A stretch of 64,000 nt of DNA, taken from Cordilura impudica. Taxonomy: Eukaryota; Arthropoda; Insecta; Diptera; Scathophagidae. The stretch spans positions 304,395,429 to 304,459,428 of the forward strand of contig OY821518.1 of the NCBI GenBank assembly GCA_963682025.1. Reading direction: 5' to 3'. The stretch's first letter is position 1. Every line of letters starts with the position of its first letter. A program made the position numbers and the translations under genes. The notes below the pieces were generated by a model. That model saw only the letters and a list, made by a program, of their open reading frames with translations. It was not told where the DNA came from and searched no databases. Positions 1-10,640 of this stretch are shown here, in pieces.

Positions 1-30
1 CGGTAGAATAAAACATCGGTCATGTATTCA
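1..30 (-). repeat. Fragment of TC...CTAG Helitron family
   Basis: The first 22 bases match the stretch seen near the 5' end of the other Helitron copies (for example around 51250 and 51570), in minus orientation. The match then stops. The LTR retrotransposon starts just to the right, so its target lies at the edge of an older Helitron relic. Confidence 0.6.
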
Positions 31-34
31 ATGT

Positions 35-408
35 TATAGCAAACAAGATACTTTTGTGTTTTTAAATAGTATTTATTATTATTATTATTTCAGCTCTATC
101 TAGGAGCTAAACTATTAATTGATTGATTGATAAATTATTAATGAGTAATTGATTATAAAATGTTCTTCTTTATATACATATTTTCAACCTATATTAACAA
201 CAACAATGTGTTACCTGCACTTGGGTCAGCATAAACATAAGTGTGCCAGCGTAACAACAACAAACAATAAGAATATACGCAGTCATACAATGTTTTGCAA
301 ATGCAGTGGTCAACAATATTGATATTTGTTATTTCCGCATTTGCAAATATTGTACGCTATGCAGTGTGGGTATTATACAGCACACTACGAAAGTCGTGTT
401 ACGCTACA
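35..408 (-). repeat. 3' LTR
   Basis: 374 bp, direct copy of 6450-6823 at a constant offset of 6415 with no indels. I found two substitutions by eye: one in the run near 156-157 (T here, G in the partner) and one near 345 (T here, C in the partner). It carries a (TTA)n run at about 71-90. Confidence 0.93.
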
Positions 409-420
409 CCTTCCTTTTTT
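409..420 (-). other. Polypurine tract
   Basis: On the minus strand the twelve bases directly before the 3' LTR are AAAAAAGGAAGG. That is the expected position and composition of the primer for plus-strand DNA synthesis in LTR elements. Confidence 0.85.
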
Positions 421-594
421 ATAAGAATGTTCATATAACATTTTGTTCTATGGACATTCTTTTATTATTTGTACTGTTGGGTTTTTTTTTTTTTTTTTTT
501 TTTGTGGTTGTATCAAGTGCAAGTTTCACATTTTACAATAAATTTATTTTATTTTATTTACAAATATAGATTTAAAGAAAATAATGCATATTGT
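421..594 (-). other. 3' untranslated part of the retrotransposon
   Basis: This noncoding stretch lies between the integrase stop and the polypurine tract. It contains an uninterrupted T run of about 23 bases at 481-503 on the plus strand. I see no env remnant. Confidence 0.7.
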
Positions 595-2955
595 TTATTT
601 AATATTGTATAACTTAAGTCTATTCTTATGAACTATTTGTTCTTTATTTGTTTTCTTATCAACTATGGTTACATTATTTCTGAAATCTATTTTCTTAATT
701 TTATATGGCCCTTTATATGCCATCTCTAACTTATGTCCTGCATCATTTCTTACTAAGACTAAATCTCCTATTTTAAAATTGTAATCTAATTTTGTTTTAT
801 CATAATTAATTTTTTGTTTTATTTTATTTATATCTAATAGTTTTTTAACTCTATCTATTGCTACTTCTAATCTAAATTTAATTTCCTTAGCATAATTATC
901 TATATTATAAAGTGGTGCAACTCTATCTACTTCACTAAATTGTCTAAAATTGTTTGGAATTTTTCCAAAAATAAGTTCATAAGGGCAATAATCATGTACT
1001 GTAGATGGTGTAGTGTTAAAACAGTACGTGAAATATTTGAGCCATTCATCCCAGTCGTCTTTATCTACTGATATGTAGTTTCGTACGTATTCGTTAAAAG
1101 TCCGGTGACTTCTTTCTATCGTACCTAGTGTCTGGTGATGATATGCTGTCGATGTGCGTTTATCTACCTTCAATAGGTTGCAAAGCTCTGTCAGTATAGA
1201 GTTCTTGTATTCTGTGCCCATATCCGAAATGAACGTCTTCATTGGACCGTATATAAGCACAAAATTTTCAAATATCGCTTTTGCGATCGTCTTAGCTGAT
1301 TTATCTTTTATTGGTATTGTTACCAAGTATTTAGTTAAGTCACATATCATTGTGACTGCATATTCATTTCCATAATATGACTTTGGAAATGGTCCAATTG
1401 TATCTACGTACACCGTATCAAAAGCCCTATTTGGTGTCTCTGTTATTATCATTGGACTTTTTATATGTTTCTCCGTTTTAGCCAATTGACATTTATGGCA
1501 TGTTTTCACATATTTGGCAATGTCTTTTGTCATATTTTTCCAGTAATAGTATCTCCTGATCTTCTCAGTGGTTCTATATATCCCACAATGTCCTCCTTCT
1601 ATAGGATCATCATGGTATTTCAGCATTATCTCACGTATTGCCTTTGCATTCGTGTTATCAATTTTAGTTACTTCGTTTAATAGCGCTATTCTGATTTTAT
1701 TCAGTGTTTTATTGCCCATATTCTCAAATTCACTTATCGAGACAAATTCGAAAATCTTCTCATGTGGTGAAATTTGAATCTTATTAATATTTAGTTTACA
1801 GGCTATTCGTTCTAGCCTAGGGAAAAATTGTCCTAAGTCAATATTCCCTTTAGTAAACAAATCATCTATTCTTATGCTAGCATATATGGATTTTCCCTTT
1901 TTGATGTAACATCTGTTGGGTAAAATCTTTAATTTATAATATCTTTTGACGTCTATATTATTCAATGGTATATATACCTTGGGCTTATTATTATTATTGA
2001 TATTTTGCTGATTTACTACTGGTTTACTAATTTTCTCTTCCTTAGTCATCGATCTTGTCGTGACCCTTAAAACGGATGAAATCTTGTCGTTAATATCCTT
2101 TAAGTCATTTATTGTAATGCGCGACAGTGCGTCGGCAACATAATTATCTTTTCCCCTGAGATATTCTACTGTGAAATCATATTCCTCCAGATCGAGTCTC
2201 ATTCTCGTTAGCTTAGAACTTGGATTTTTCATGGAGAACAGGTATGAAAGTGGTCTATGGTCTGTTCGGACCAAAAAATGTTTTCCATATATATATGGTC
2301 TGAAATATGTGACAGCCCAGTGTATGGCAGTTAATTCCTGTTCAATGGTCGATTTGTTGCTTTCACCTTTAGTGAAAGTTTTAGATGCATAGGCCACAGG
2401 TAGGTGTCTACCTTCATGTTCCTGTGTTAAAACTGCACCGCAAGCATGCTTACTCGCATCTGTTGTTATGCAAAATTCCTTCGTAAAGTCTGGGTACTGA
2501 AGCAATGTTGGGCTCATTAATGCCTTCTTTAAGTATTTAAACGCGCACTCACAATCTTTTGTCCACTGAAATGGTACTCCCTTTTTGGATAGCCTTGTAA
2601 GGTGTCTGGAATATTCAGAGAAGTTTCTAATAAATCGTCGGTAATAGTTGCAAAACGCGACAAACCTTCGTGCGCTATCGGCGTCCGTAGGCGTCGGGTA
2701 ATTTTCTATCACCAAATATTTACTATCATCCGGTAATATTCCTCTATCAGTACATTTGTGGCCAAGGTAGGTTACCTCTCTCACAAAGAATGAACATTTT
2801 TGGGGGTGTAGTTTAAGATTGTGTTTACGGCAAAGATCAAATACATCCTTCAAATTTGAAAGCATATGTTTTTCAGAACATCCCAATACAACCAAGTCAT
2901 CCATATATAGGAATGCTTGATTCGGCTTCAGACCACTGAAGGCTAATGTCATCAT
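595..2955 (-). pseudogene. pol: pol, downstream part: RT C-terminus, RNase H, integrase
   Basis: This 786-residue frame holds the second half of Pol. The RT catalytic YMDD is at residues 17-20. RNase H acidic residues sit at about D166 (TTDAS), E205, D232 (TDH) and D275 (VADALSR). The integrase zinc-binding set is H448, H456, C486 and C489. The integrase catalytic triad is D518, D578 and E614, with exactly 35 residues between the last two, the DD35E spacing. A basic tail follows (VLVRNDAGHKLE region), typical of 412/mdg1 integrases. All catalytic residues I can check are present. The frame has no start of its own: it is the continuation of the upstream protease/RT frame, separated by one extra base near 2955-2960. 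The first methionine shown is internal to the RT domain. The product would normally be cleaved from a Gag-Pol precursor and work inside virus-like particles and on target DNA. Confidence 0.92.
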
Positions 2956-4267
2956 TCTTTTGAATGAATTTCGGTGCTAAGCCATATGGTAGTCTAGTAA
3001 ATCTGTATGAACCATTGTTTGTTGAAAATGACGTCAAGTCTCTAGAGTTCTTTTCCAAACCAATTTGATGAAACCCGGACATCAAGTCCAAACAAGAAAA
3101 ATATTTTGCTCTACCTAGTTGGTCTAGAATATCGTCTATTCTAGGCAACGGGAATTTATCTGATATTAGTTTTTTATTTATCTGCCTATAATCTATCACC
3201 AAGCGCCATCTTTTTTCATCTGTTCCGGGAAGTGATTTCTTTGGTACCAACAGAATTGGGCTATTGTATTCCGAAAATGATGGTTCGATTATCTTGTCAT
3301 CTATTAGTTTTTCAACCTGTTTGTTTATTTCCTCCTTATGAGATTCTGGTATGCGATAATTTTTAATATACGTTGGTTGATTATCTTTTACTCTCAGTTT
3401 TTGTTCATAGAAATTGTTGGTAGTAATTGTTTCAGTCCCTAAGCCAAAAATATCATTGTATTCTAAACAAAGCTCAGTTAAAATTGTTCTGAACTGTTCA
3501 GGAAAGTTTCCCTTCAAAAGGTCCAAAACTTCAGATTTTCTTTGGCTATTTTCATGTGGTTTTTGTTTTACTATTTCATAGTCAGACATTTTCTCGGTTT
3601 TTATGTTATTTTGCCTAATTGTTACTATTTTATGTGTGGTATTTAAAAAACGAACCAATGCGTTATTTGATTTTACCAGTGTATTTGGTACAAAGACACC
3701 TGGTACGATTTCTTGATTTGGTATTAGTACATCGTCTTCAAGCTCCGGAAACCTGACTTGACGAATCACTTCTGACCTTGGTGGGAGTGTTATTCCATTG
3801 AAGCCGTTCGTAAGTGGAATTTCTATTACATGCGACAGATTGGATGGTCGTAGTACGAGGTAATCATGGTTCCCATTGAAATCTAGTATACATTTATACT
3901 TCTTAAAAAAATCCATTCCAAGGATACCGTCGCAAGGTATTGGAAAATTATTTTGTACTACTTGGAAATCATGTGGTATCAAAAAACCTCTAAATTTTAG
4001 GTCAATAAATACATTACCTATTGAACGAATTTTACCCTGTCCTATTCCACTCAATGTGGTTGTTCTGTTTCTGTTAATTTGTGTTTGATAAAAATGTTTA
4101 GTTTTTATAACCGAAATGTCTGCTCCTGTATCTACCAACAGTGTTACCGTGTTGTTCGTGTCGTTAATTTTTATATTAACATAAAAACTTAAGCTGAGGT
4201 TAAGGTTGTATATGTAGTTGGTATTGTTATTATGATATATCTCAGAGGATTTTAGCAGTTTTCCGAA
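2897..4267 (-). pseudogene. pol: pol, upstream part: aspartic protease and RT N-terminus
   Basis: This frame encodes the retropepsin-like protease (active-site motif DTGA, downstream partner motif ILGMDFF) and then the RT fingers and palm (WRLVIDYRQIN, PLPRIDDIL, CLDLMSGFHQI). The first ATG is at 4138, right at the DTGA motif, but the frame is open upstream to 4267 and overlaps the end of gag by 16 bases in the -1 frame. Translation as a Gag-Pol fusion by -1 frameshifting is therefore likelier than a separate start. Downstream, an extra A near 2955-2960 throws the frame off just after the RLPYGLAPKF segment. It ends at 2897 in unrelated residues, while the true RT continues in the next frame. 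I read this as a real single-base lesion of this copy; a sequencing error cannot be excluded. Confidence 0.9.
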
Positions 4268-5382
4268 TCATTTTCATGTGACTCTGCTGCTCTGACGTAA
4301 TTTCTGTTACGTCTGTGGTTCTGATTTTGTTGAACCCTGTTGTGAATAGGTTTTTGTTGGGGTCTGCCGTTGTTACTGTTATTACTATTATTGCGTGGGT
4401 AATTGTACCTTCCACGATATTGTCTGTAGTTATTATTTCGGTTAAACTTCTGCCCGAAATACAATACGGCATTTTGTTGCCCTGTTGCTTCAGTGCAACT
4501 GTTTATGAATTTGCCAACGGCCTCATTCATGTTACTGAATTGGCCTGCTTCCATGATAAGTTTAACTTTATCGATGGTGCAATTTTTGGTTAGTGCCTTT
4601 ACTGCTACCTGTGTTGAATATTTACATGCCAATTCGCATGGCAAACCATCTGATAAATAGGCATTTTCTAATGACTTCGTTAAATTCTCTATTTCACTGC
4701 AATAGTTATTGGCAGTTTTATTGTTTTGTCGGGTATTCATTATTTTTGCTGTCAATACCTCAACCGACTCGCCCTTTACTGAGTTTTTTAGTTTATGTAT
4801 TATCTCAGTAATGGTTTGTTCATTACCTATTAAATTTCTTGCACTCCCCTTTAACTTTGTTTTTATTAAAGAGACTGCGATAGATTCGTGGTCACCTTTG
4901 ATGGATTCTATTAACTGTAACGAGTCTATAAAGGAACGTAAATTTTCTGGTTTTCCATCAAATTCTATGATCAGCTTTGAAGCTGTGTTCAGAAAGTCAA
5001 TGACTGTTTGTGTCATTTTTACTTCTTTACTTTCCAAAGAGGTTCCAATATTCTCTGAATTTTCAGTTTCTACTAAGAATTTTACCTCTTCGTGTAGTGT
5101 ATCTGGTAATTTTACCTTAACACCCTTCTTAGATGATATAATCAGGATTCTAGTCTTGACATCTAAGAAAAAACTTTCAGCAGCTGTCCTATGTGGTGTC
5201 GTGAGTCTGTTATAATGTGCATTTAGCAAAACCCTGATTTGTTCTAACTTTTCGCATAAGATTCTAATATGTTTTATTATTGTTTCCTCTTTTGTGCTTC
5301 TATCTATATTTAAACATTTATAAGATTTGTCGAACTCCTCTTTGATTAGTCTCACCTTCTGAATTATTTCTTGCCAATCCAT
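4252..5382 (-). CDS. gag: Gag structural protein
   Basis: A 376-residue intact ORF directly ahead of pol, the position of Gag in Ty3/gypsy elements. Gag would form the virus-like particle and bind the element RNA. The middle (about 150-300) reads like a capsid domain, with the segment LIIEFDGKPENLRSFI resembling the start of retrotransposon capsid domains. The C-terminal 70 residues are rich in N, R, Q and Y, and I find no CCHC zinc knuckle. RNA binding probably relies on this basic tail, as in several Drosophila elements. The ATG at 5382 is the first in frame and lies 11 bases after the stop of the small upstream ORF. The stop at 4252-4254 lies inside a 16-base overlap with the pol frame. 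The sequence GGAAAAC in the overlap is a near-canonical slippery site, though not a perfect X XXY YYZ match. Confidence 0.85.
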   Translation of the reverse strand: MDWQEIIQKVRLIKEEFDKSYKCLNIDRSTKEETIIKHIRILCEKLEQIRVLLNAHYNRLTTPHRTAAESFFLDVKTRILIISSKKGVKVKLPDTLHEEVKFLVETENSENIGTSLESKEVKMTQTVIDFLNTASKLIIEFDGKPENLRSFIDSLQLIESIKGDHESIAVSLIKTKLKGSARNLIGNEQTITEIIHKLKNSVKGESVEVLTAKIMNTRQNNKTANNYCSEIENLTKSLENAYLSDGLPCELACKYSTQVAVKALTKNCTIDKVKLIMEAGQFSNMNEAVGKFINSCTEATGQQNAVLYFGQKFNRNNNYRQYRGRYNYPRNNSNNSNNGRPQQKPIHNRVQQNQNHRRNRNYVRAAESHENDSENC

Positions 5383-5393
5383 GGGAAAATTAT

Positions 5394-5612
5394 TTAAATT
5401 TTGTTTAAGTCATTGGCTCTGCTCAAATATTTCTTTTTTAATTTCTTGGTGTTTAAGGCATAAATATGTAATGCAAAATTTAAGCTAATCAGTACGGTTA
5501 TTATTAGTAAACAACACTCAATTAATTTTAGGTCGATTGAGTCTTCTTTTATTTCAACTTCATTAATAACATTTGCATTGGGATTCTCTATTTTTGATTG
5601 ACGACCTCCCAT
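5394..5612 (-). CDS. Small ORF upstream of gag: predicted myristoylated membrane protein
   Basis: A 72-residue ORF between the leader and gag. It starts MGGRQSK, which fits the N-myristoylation pattern (Gly2, Ser6). An acidic stretch follows, then one hydrophobic segment at about residues 29-52 (including CCLLIITVLISLNFALHIYA) and a strongly basic tail (KKLKKKYL). The stop is 11 bases before the gag ATG, so translation of both from one RNA by reinitiation or leaky scanning is plausible. I do not recognise a named family; small ORFs ahead of gag occur in 412-like elements, as I recall. A role in membrane targeting of particles is inference only. The ORF is intact in a young element, which argues for use. 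Chance ORFs of this length are possible in AT-rich DNA, but the myristoyl-TM-basic layout is unusual. Confidence 0.55.
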   Translation of the reverse strand: MGGRQSKIENPNANVINEVEIKEDSIDLKLIECCLLIITVLISLNFALHIYALNTKKLKKKYLSRANDLNKI

Positions 5613-6429
5613 TTTCCTTCGCTATTTATTTTGCATATTTTCCTATTATTTATTTCTATTAAATATTTTTCTGACTGCCTCAATAATCTAACCGAATCTT
5701 ATATCTTGCTAATTCATTATTTTTATCAATAGCTTATACTATTTTACATGCATCATTTTATTTATGTATATTTAATTTAAAAAAAAAATTTTTAATTTAA
5801 TTTGTGTTTTTTTTTTCTCTCTTAAACAGCATAATTACAAAAGTTATTTTTTCTCTTTATATAATTGTATCAAGATTAAATAATAGCTTTTTATACAGAA
5901 CAAATCAGATTAATTGAACTACATTCCTTTGTGGATTTTTATTTTTTTTTTTTATATCTCTTACAATTTTTTTTTCTCTTATAAATTATTGTGTTTTCTA
6001 TTTATTTGTTTTTGTTTATTTGTCAAGAGCGGTTAACGCTTTCTGACCTACGGGTGCATAACGGGATGCTCCACTTTTTTTTTTTTTTGTTTTTGGTAAA
6101 ACTAGGATGAACCTGTTAGGGGCATATTGATGTGTATATTGATATATACCAGAGGTCTTTTGATGTGTTTTTCCTTCTTTTTCTGCTGGCCCGTCCTTCT
6201 TCTATACTCTTCTATGGAGATAGGTTTTGGCCCTTCCGCCATTGATTTTAAGCTCCACTGTCTTTAGGCCAGACAGTATCTTCCTTCAACGCAGCTGATG
6301 GATCGTTGTGGCTGATCCACCAGGACAAAATTATTATGTGTTTTTTTTTTATTATTATTATATTCAGGATTGCTCAATTTAAGAGCATAATCCTTGAATT
6401 ATATATATTTTCTGCAATGCTCATCTAAG
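5613..6429 (-). other. Retrotransposon 5' leader
   Basis: About 0.8 kb of noncoding RNA leader between primer site and first ORF. It is very T-rich on the plus strand in 5690-6000, and GC-richer in 6020-6310. Packaging and translation signals would be expected here; none can be identified by eye. Confidence 0.6.
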
Positions 6430-6431
6430 GA

Positions 6432-6449
6432 GCACTGGCAGGATCGCCA
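6432..6449 (-). other. tRNA primer binding site
   Basis: On the minus strand TGGCGATCCTGCCAG begins immediately after the 5' LTR. A start of TGG complementary to the tRNA CCA end is expected for a primer site. I cannot name the tRNA with certainty; 412/mdg1 elements use an arginine tRNA with a similar start. Confidence 0.75.
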
Positions 6450-6823
6450 TATAGCAAACAAGATACTTTTGTGTTTTTAAATAGTATTTATTATTATTAT
6501 TATTTCAGCTCTATCTAGGAGCTAAACTATTAATTGATTGATTGATAAATTATTAATGAGTAATTGATTATAAAAGGTTCTTCTTTATATACATATTTTC
6601 AACCTATATTAACAACAACAATGTGTTACCTGCACTTGGGTCAGCATAAACATAAGTGTGCCAGCGTAACAACAACAAACAATAAGAATATACGCAGTCA
6701 TACAATGTTTTGCAAATGCAGTGGTCAACAATATTGATATTTGTTATTTCCGCATTTGCAAACATTGTACGCTATGCAGTGTGGGTATTATACAGCACAC
6801 TACGAAAGTCGTGTTACGCTACA
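6450..6823 (-). repeat. 5' LTR
   Basis: Direct partner of 35-408, with two substitutions. Transcription of the element should begin here and run leftward on the minus strand. Confidence 0.93.
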
Positions 6824-7112
6824 ATGTATTTTCAAAGATAATTATCATTCCTATATTTTTTATATTTGAAACAAGCAAACTTATAAGCTTAAAATAACTA
6901 TTTGTCAAATTCTTAACAGCTTTCTAAGCTGCCTATAATCTGAGGACATTTTTTCATTAATTTAGTATTGTTTTAACATTTAATTCATTATAATTGGTTT
7001 AACTTGAAGCAGAGAAAAACAAAAGTGGAACACAGGAAATCATATGGCAAATAGCATAGTTTAGAGCTACAAGTGATGCAATTTTTCAACGTTTTGCTAT
7101 AAATATATTTTT

Positions 7113-7907
7113 TATACCCTATACCACTATGTGGTTTGGGTATAATGACTTTGTGCTGCTGTTTGTAACAACCAAAAATATTCGTCCTAGACCCATCTTT
7201 AATTATACCGATCAACTCAGAATCACTTTTTAAGTCGAAATAGCAATGTCCGTCCGTCCGTCCGTCCGTCCGTCCGTCTGTGTGTCCATGTAAAGCTTGT
7301 AATCAAACTACAGGTCGCAAATATAAATATATTTTGATCAAATTTGATATATAAGCTTCCGTCGGCCATGGAATGAACGATATTGAAATTGGTGAGAATC
7401 GGTCCATATTCATACAAATGACCCCTATGACATCGACATAAATTACCATATGTTCCAAATTATCATATAGATCTCAGTCAAATTGGGTTTGTATGTGTTT
7501 ATTACATCCATTAATCAGTAGTTCAAAATTACTCCCTATAGGAAAATTCTTAGTCATAGACCCCATATAGAGCTGCTTCCCGATATTCACTTAAATCTAT
7601 CAAAAAACAAAAATATTGCACAAATTTTTTTCAAATTTGGTTTGTATATATTTTTTCAAAGTAAAAGTGACTTTACCAAATATGGTCAGGATCGGTCCAT
7701 TTTTCGACCTAGTCCCCATATAAATGTAGTATCCGATATGAACTTTTTCATATCTGCAGCGAAAAAAATTAATAAAAATGCCACTCAAATTTGGTTTATG
7801 CTTATTTGCAATATCCAATTAGTTGGACCGAAGAGATAGGGTCTCTTAACCATGGTATAGAGTATCGTATAGTCGGGCTAGACCGACTATAATTTTCTTA
7901 CTTGTTT
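7113..7907 (+). mobile_element. DINE-1-like element, family 1, near full length
   Basis: Nonautonomous Helentron-type repeat, oriented as Drosophila INE-1. It starts TATACCCTATACCACTATG, has a GTCC tandem run at about 7251-7276, a subterminal inverted GGTATAG...TAT near 7850, then a hairpin (ATAGTCGG...CCGACTAT, with one change here) and ends TTTTCTTACTTGTTT. The same order of parts (TATACCC start, GTCY microsatellite, inverted GGGTAT, hairpin ATAGTCG, CTTGTTT end) is known for INE-1. No protein is encoded; ORFs across it are chance. Other copies lie throughout the window. Confidence 0.85.
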
Positions 7908-8426
7908 AGCATATTTTTTAAAAGTAGAATAGTTAAATATAAAAATAAAAACATTCTCTTTTAGAAACCTTTTCACTAGCATATTCCAGCAACGAGGAGA
8001 TTCATACCTTGATGTCATGGTCCAAAAAAAATTTTTTTTTAATTGTTAAGAAATATTAACTTTCCAATTTTCTGTATACTTAAAGGGTTAATGTTGGTTA
8101 ATGTTTCTACCGAGTTTCAGAAATAAATATTAGGGGCCTTTTTTTTACAGCCCATCAAATTTGCGTAAATTCTGAAGATAATTTTTTCATTTTCCATGTA
8201 TAAATATTGTAAAACATATATTTAATTTTATTTAAACACTGGATTTGTATTCCTCTTATAAATAGCTTCAAATTGCTACCAGAATTGTTTAAGTTGAACT
8301 ATAATTTCTCAAGTTATTGCAGTTTTTCACAATAGTGCCAAATCCAAGACGGCCAAAATTTGTAAAAAATTATCATTTTTCAAATGTCCATATCTTGGCC
8401 AAAAATGGGCTAATTGAATTCCAAAA
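7908..8426. other. AT-rich DNA, no gene seen
   Basis: No ORF or repeat structure that I can support. The last 12 bases (8415-8426) form the left half of an imperfect duplication around the SINE. Confidence 0.5.
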
Positions 8427-8622
8427 GCGCCCCGGTAGGTGAGTAGGTAGCGTGCTCGCCTATCATGCTGGGGTCTTGGGTTCGATTCCCACCAGAGGCT
8501 TTGGTCTGTCGCTACAAAAACCAGCCAGACGGGTCTTTGTCACCCGGCTTATCCCTGGACCCAAAATTAGAATACAAATTTACTTTGTATTGTAATTAAT
8601 ATAAATAAATAAAATAAATAAA
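8427..8622 (+). mobile_element. tRNA-derived SINE
   Basis: The head begins GCGCCCCGGTAGGTGAG and contains an A-box-like TAGGTGAGTAGG and a clear pol III B box GGTTCGATTCC at about 8480. A tRNA-unrelated body and a simple ATAAATAAATAAAATAAAT tail follow. Flanks TGAATTCCAAA (8415-8425) and TGAATTACAAA (8623-8633) look like an 11-bp target duplication with one mismatch. It is not a functional tRNA gene: the 3' half does not fold into an acceptor stem with the 5' end. Confidence 0.8.
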
Positions 8623-8634
8623 TGAATTACAAAT

Positions 8635-10369
8635 TAAGATATGAGGGTTTCATCACCATAAGTATCAGAGGTAATTTAAAAAAAAAAAATCTAATACTAT
8701 GGAGCAACAATTTTTTCTAATATTGGGTGATTTGACATTTCGATTGTCTCAGCAATAATTATTTTGTCTTATGTTGAATAGCACATGTTTGTAGGTTTTT
8801 TTCTCTGTGTATAAATTTTCATTACGCTGAACTCTTACTTTCAACGCCTTCGAACTGCACAACCCATTTGTCTCCGGAAACGAATTTTCCTTTTGTTTTA
8901 TGATTATCGAAATATTAAACCAAAAACGAAATTCATGCTGAGGAGTTTTTGGAATACTCATACAATAGACATTTATGTAATTTATCTTTATTGTTGTTCA
9001 CATTCTATATTTTGCTTATACATATATTATATTAATATTATGATATGTTTGGAAATTTTTTTGGAATACGATTGCCTAAATTTGTGTTACACGATATGTG
9101 GTGCCTAAAGGCTACATAAAACAGAGCAAAAACATAAGCAGCAACAACAAATTTGTTTTAACAGCATTTTTATGAGGCAATCATATGTTATATGTTGACA
9201 TTTGTTCTAAGTTCGTTGGTTGGGATTTGCAAGGACATTTGTTACGATATCAACATCAACAGCTACAACAAGAACAAGTAATAACATGAACATTTTATAT
9301 CCATTACTTTGTTGGCTGTTGTTTTCTTGACAACGTGACAAATCGAAAAGTTAACAACTGCAGTTGTTTGACTTTTCGATGCCCTTACAAAAATCCATAA
9401 CTCTGCACATGCAGAATGCTTAAAAAATATTCTTCATATACATAATTATAATTTAATTATTATAATTGTATTTGTAATATTACATCAAATTTTTTAAAGA
9501 AAATTCTTAATTTCGGCTTAATAAATCATTCAGACACACATTTGGAAAAACCATATAAATTCCAAGTCCAGTGTACTTAAAAGCTTTAAATAATACTGCA
9601 CTGTAATAAATGTGTTAAGCCTAATGCAAAAAACAAGTATCAATTGCTTTTTTTTACTTTTTATGCATTTGTATTATTTATATCCTTAGGAATCTTTTTC
9701 TTTTTTTACTTTTCATCGTCGTTGGCCTTAAAAGTGTTATTTATTTGTATCAAATATTTGTAAACTTGTTTCTTTTAATTCTGCAGCTGTTTCTGTATTG
9801 AGTAGTAAGTAGTATTTTAAGTTTTATATGTTTGTTTGTATTTATTGTGTATATATTGCAATTTTTTTCCCAACATATTATACGTTTTGAAGTCATTTTC
9901 TAATTCCAACAAATGACATGTACGTTATATTTGTTGTACTTTAAAATATGAAAAAAATCTTTATATAAATTGACATTAAAGTTTGTACAACAAATATATG
10001 GTTTATTTTGGAAAATATTAATAAAATATTAAAGAAAATTTCGAATGAACAACACGTATATATTATTTCATACCACAAACCTATTTTCGATCACGCGTAG
10101 TAAGTTTAAAATATGGTAACATAAAAGTGAGTTTTAACATGGCAACATTAAAGCCCTTCTTAAATATGTATAGAAAATTCAAATTTTAAAAATTGTTTCA
10201 AAATGTTTTAATACAAATTTCAAACACTTCACTGAACCCATTAATTTTTAGTCTCACTTTTTCCAATTCTATCTTGGTTTAAAAAACACTTTATGAACAA
10301 AATTATTTGCAAAAATTTTATGTTCCATCCAGTAAAATTTTAAGGATTCTCTAACATTTATACTTACAG
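8635..10369. other. AT-rich DNA, no gene seen
   Basis: Only short chance ORFs. CAA-rich stretches at 9120-9290 resemble fly noncoding DNA. No transposon ends recognised. Confidence 0.45.
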
Positions 10370-10640
10370 AAAAACACTATATTTCAAGATTAGTGGATTC
10401 GAAGATGTCAGTGATGAAAGATAACTTTGGAGGATCACTAATAGCGCAGCGCCTAAGCGGCTTTGATTTAAAATTTGGGATAAGCCTGCACTGCTATCAT
10501 GTCACTATCCAGGGTATAACAATCACAATATTAGCCGTATATTTATTATTTTTAATAATTTTTTTTCTATTTAAATTCTTACAGGAAGCAATCAACAAAA
10601 ATCCTTATCAAACTCGTCATATTTTTTTTTTAATGAATTT
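10370..10640 (+). CDS. Possible two-exon coding fragment, unknown
   Basis: This is a GC-richer island in AT-rich DNA. A good acceptor (TTTATACTTACAG) ends at 10369. The next 144 bases are open in one frame and translate with mixed composition, including the segments MKDNFGGSLIAQRL and FDLKFGISLHCYHV. At 10514 a possible donor GTATAAC begins a 71-base AT-rich segment that ends in TTTAAATTCTTACAG at 10584, the size and shape of a fly short intron. Joined at these sites, the frame continues GSNQQKSLSNSS and stops soon after. I do not recognise the protein. It could be an exon of a gene extending beyond this stretch or a relic. The donor is weak (CAGG before GTATAA), so confidence is low. Confidence 0.3.

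Larger units (their letters stand above)
35..6823 (-). mobile_element. Ty3/gypsy LTR retrotransposon, 412/mdg1-like
   Basis: This is a nearly complete LTR retrotransposon read on the minus strand. Two 374-bp direct repeats (35-408 and 6450-6823) begin TGTAGCG and end GCTATA on the coding strand. They are flanked by the 4-bp duplication ATGT at 31-34 and 6824-6827. A primer binding site, a small leader ORF, gag, pol (protease, RT, RNase H, integrase) and a polypurine tract follow in canonical order. Integrase after RNase H makes it Ty3/gypsy. The zinc-knuckle-free Gag, the integrase HHCC region and the C-terminal tail resemble the 412/mdg1 group as I recall it; that subfamily call is less certain. 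No env ORF is present. Two LTR differences point to a young insertion, but pol carries a one-base frameshift, so this copy should not be autonomous. Confidence 0.93.

Noticed and set aside
306..569. 87-residue plus-strand ORF
   Set aside because: It spans the LTR, polypurine tract and a T run in the antisense direction; low complexity.
421..594. env gene for the LTR element
   Set aside because: No ORF between the integrase stop and the polypurine tract; the space is only about 170 bases.
4709..5215. 168-residue plus-strand ORF
   Set aside because: Antisense shadow of gag.
8427..8500. Possible tRNA gene
   Set aside because: B box is good, but the ends do not pair as an acceptor stem, and a tail with flanking duplication marks it as a SINE.
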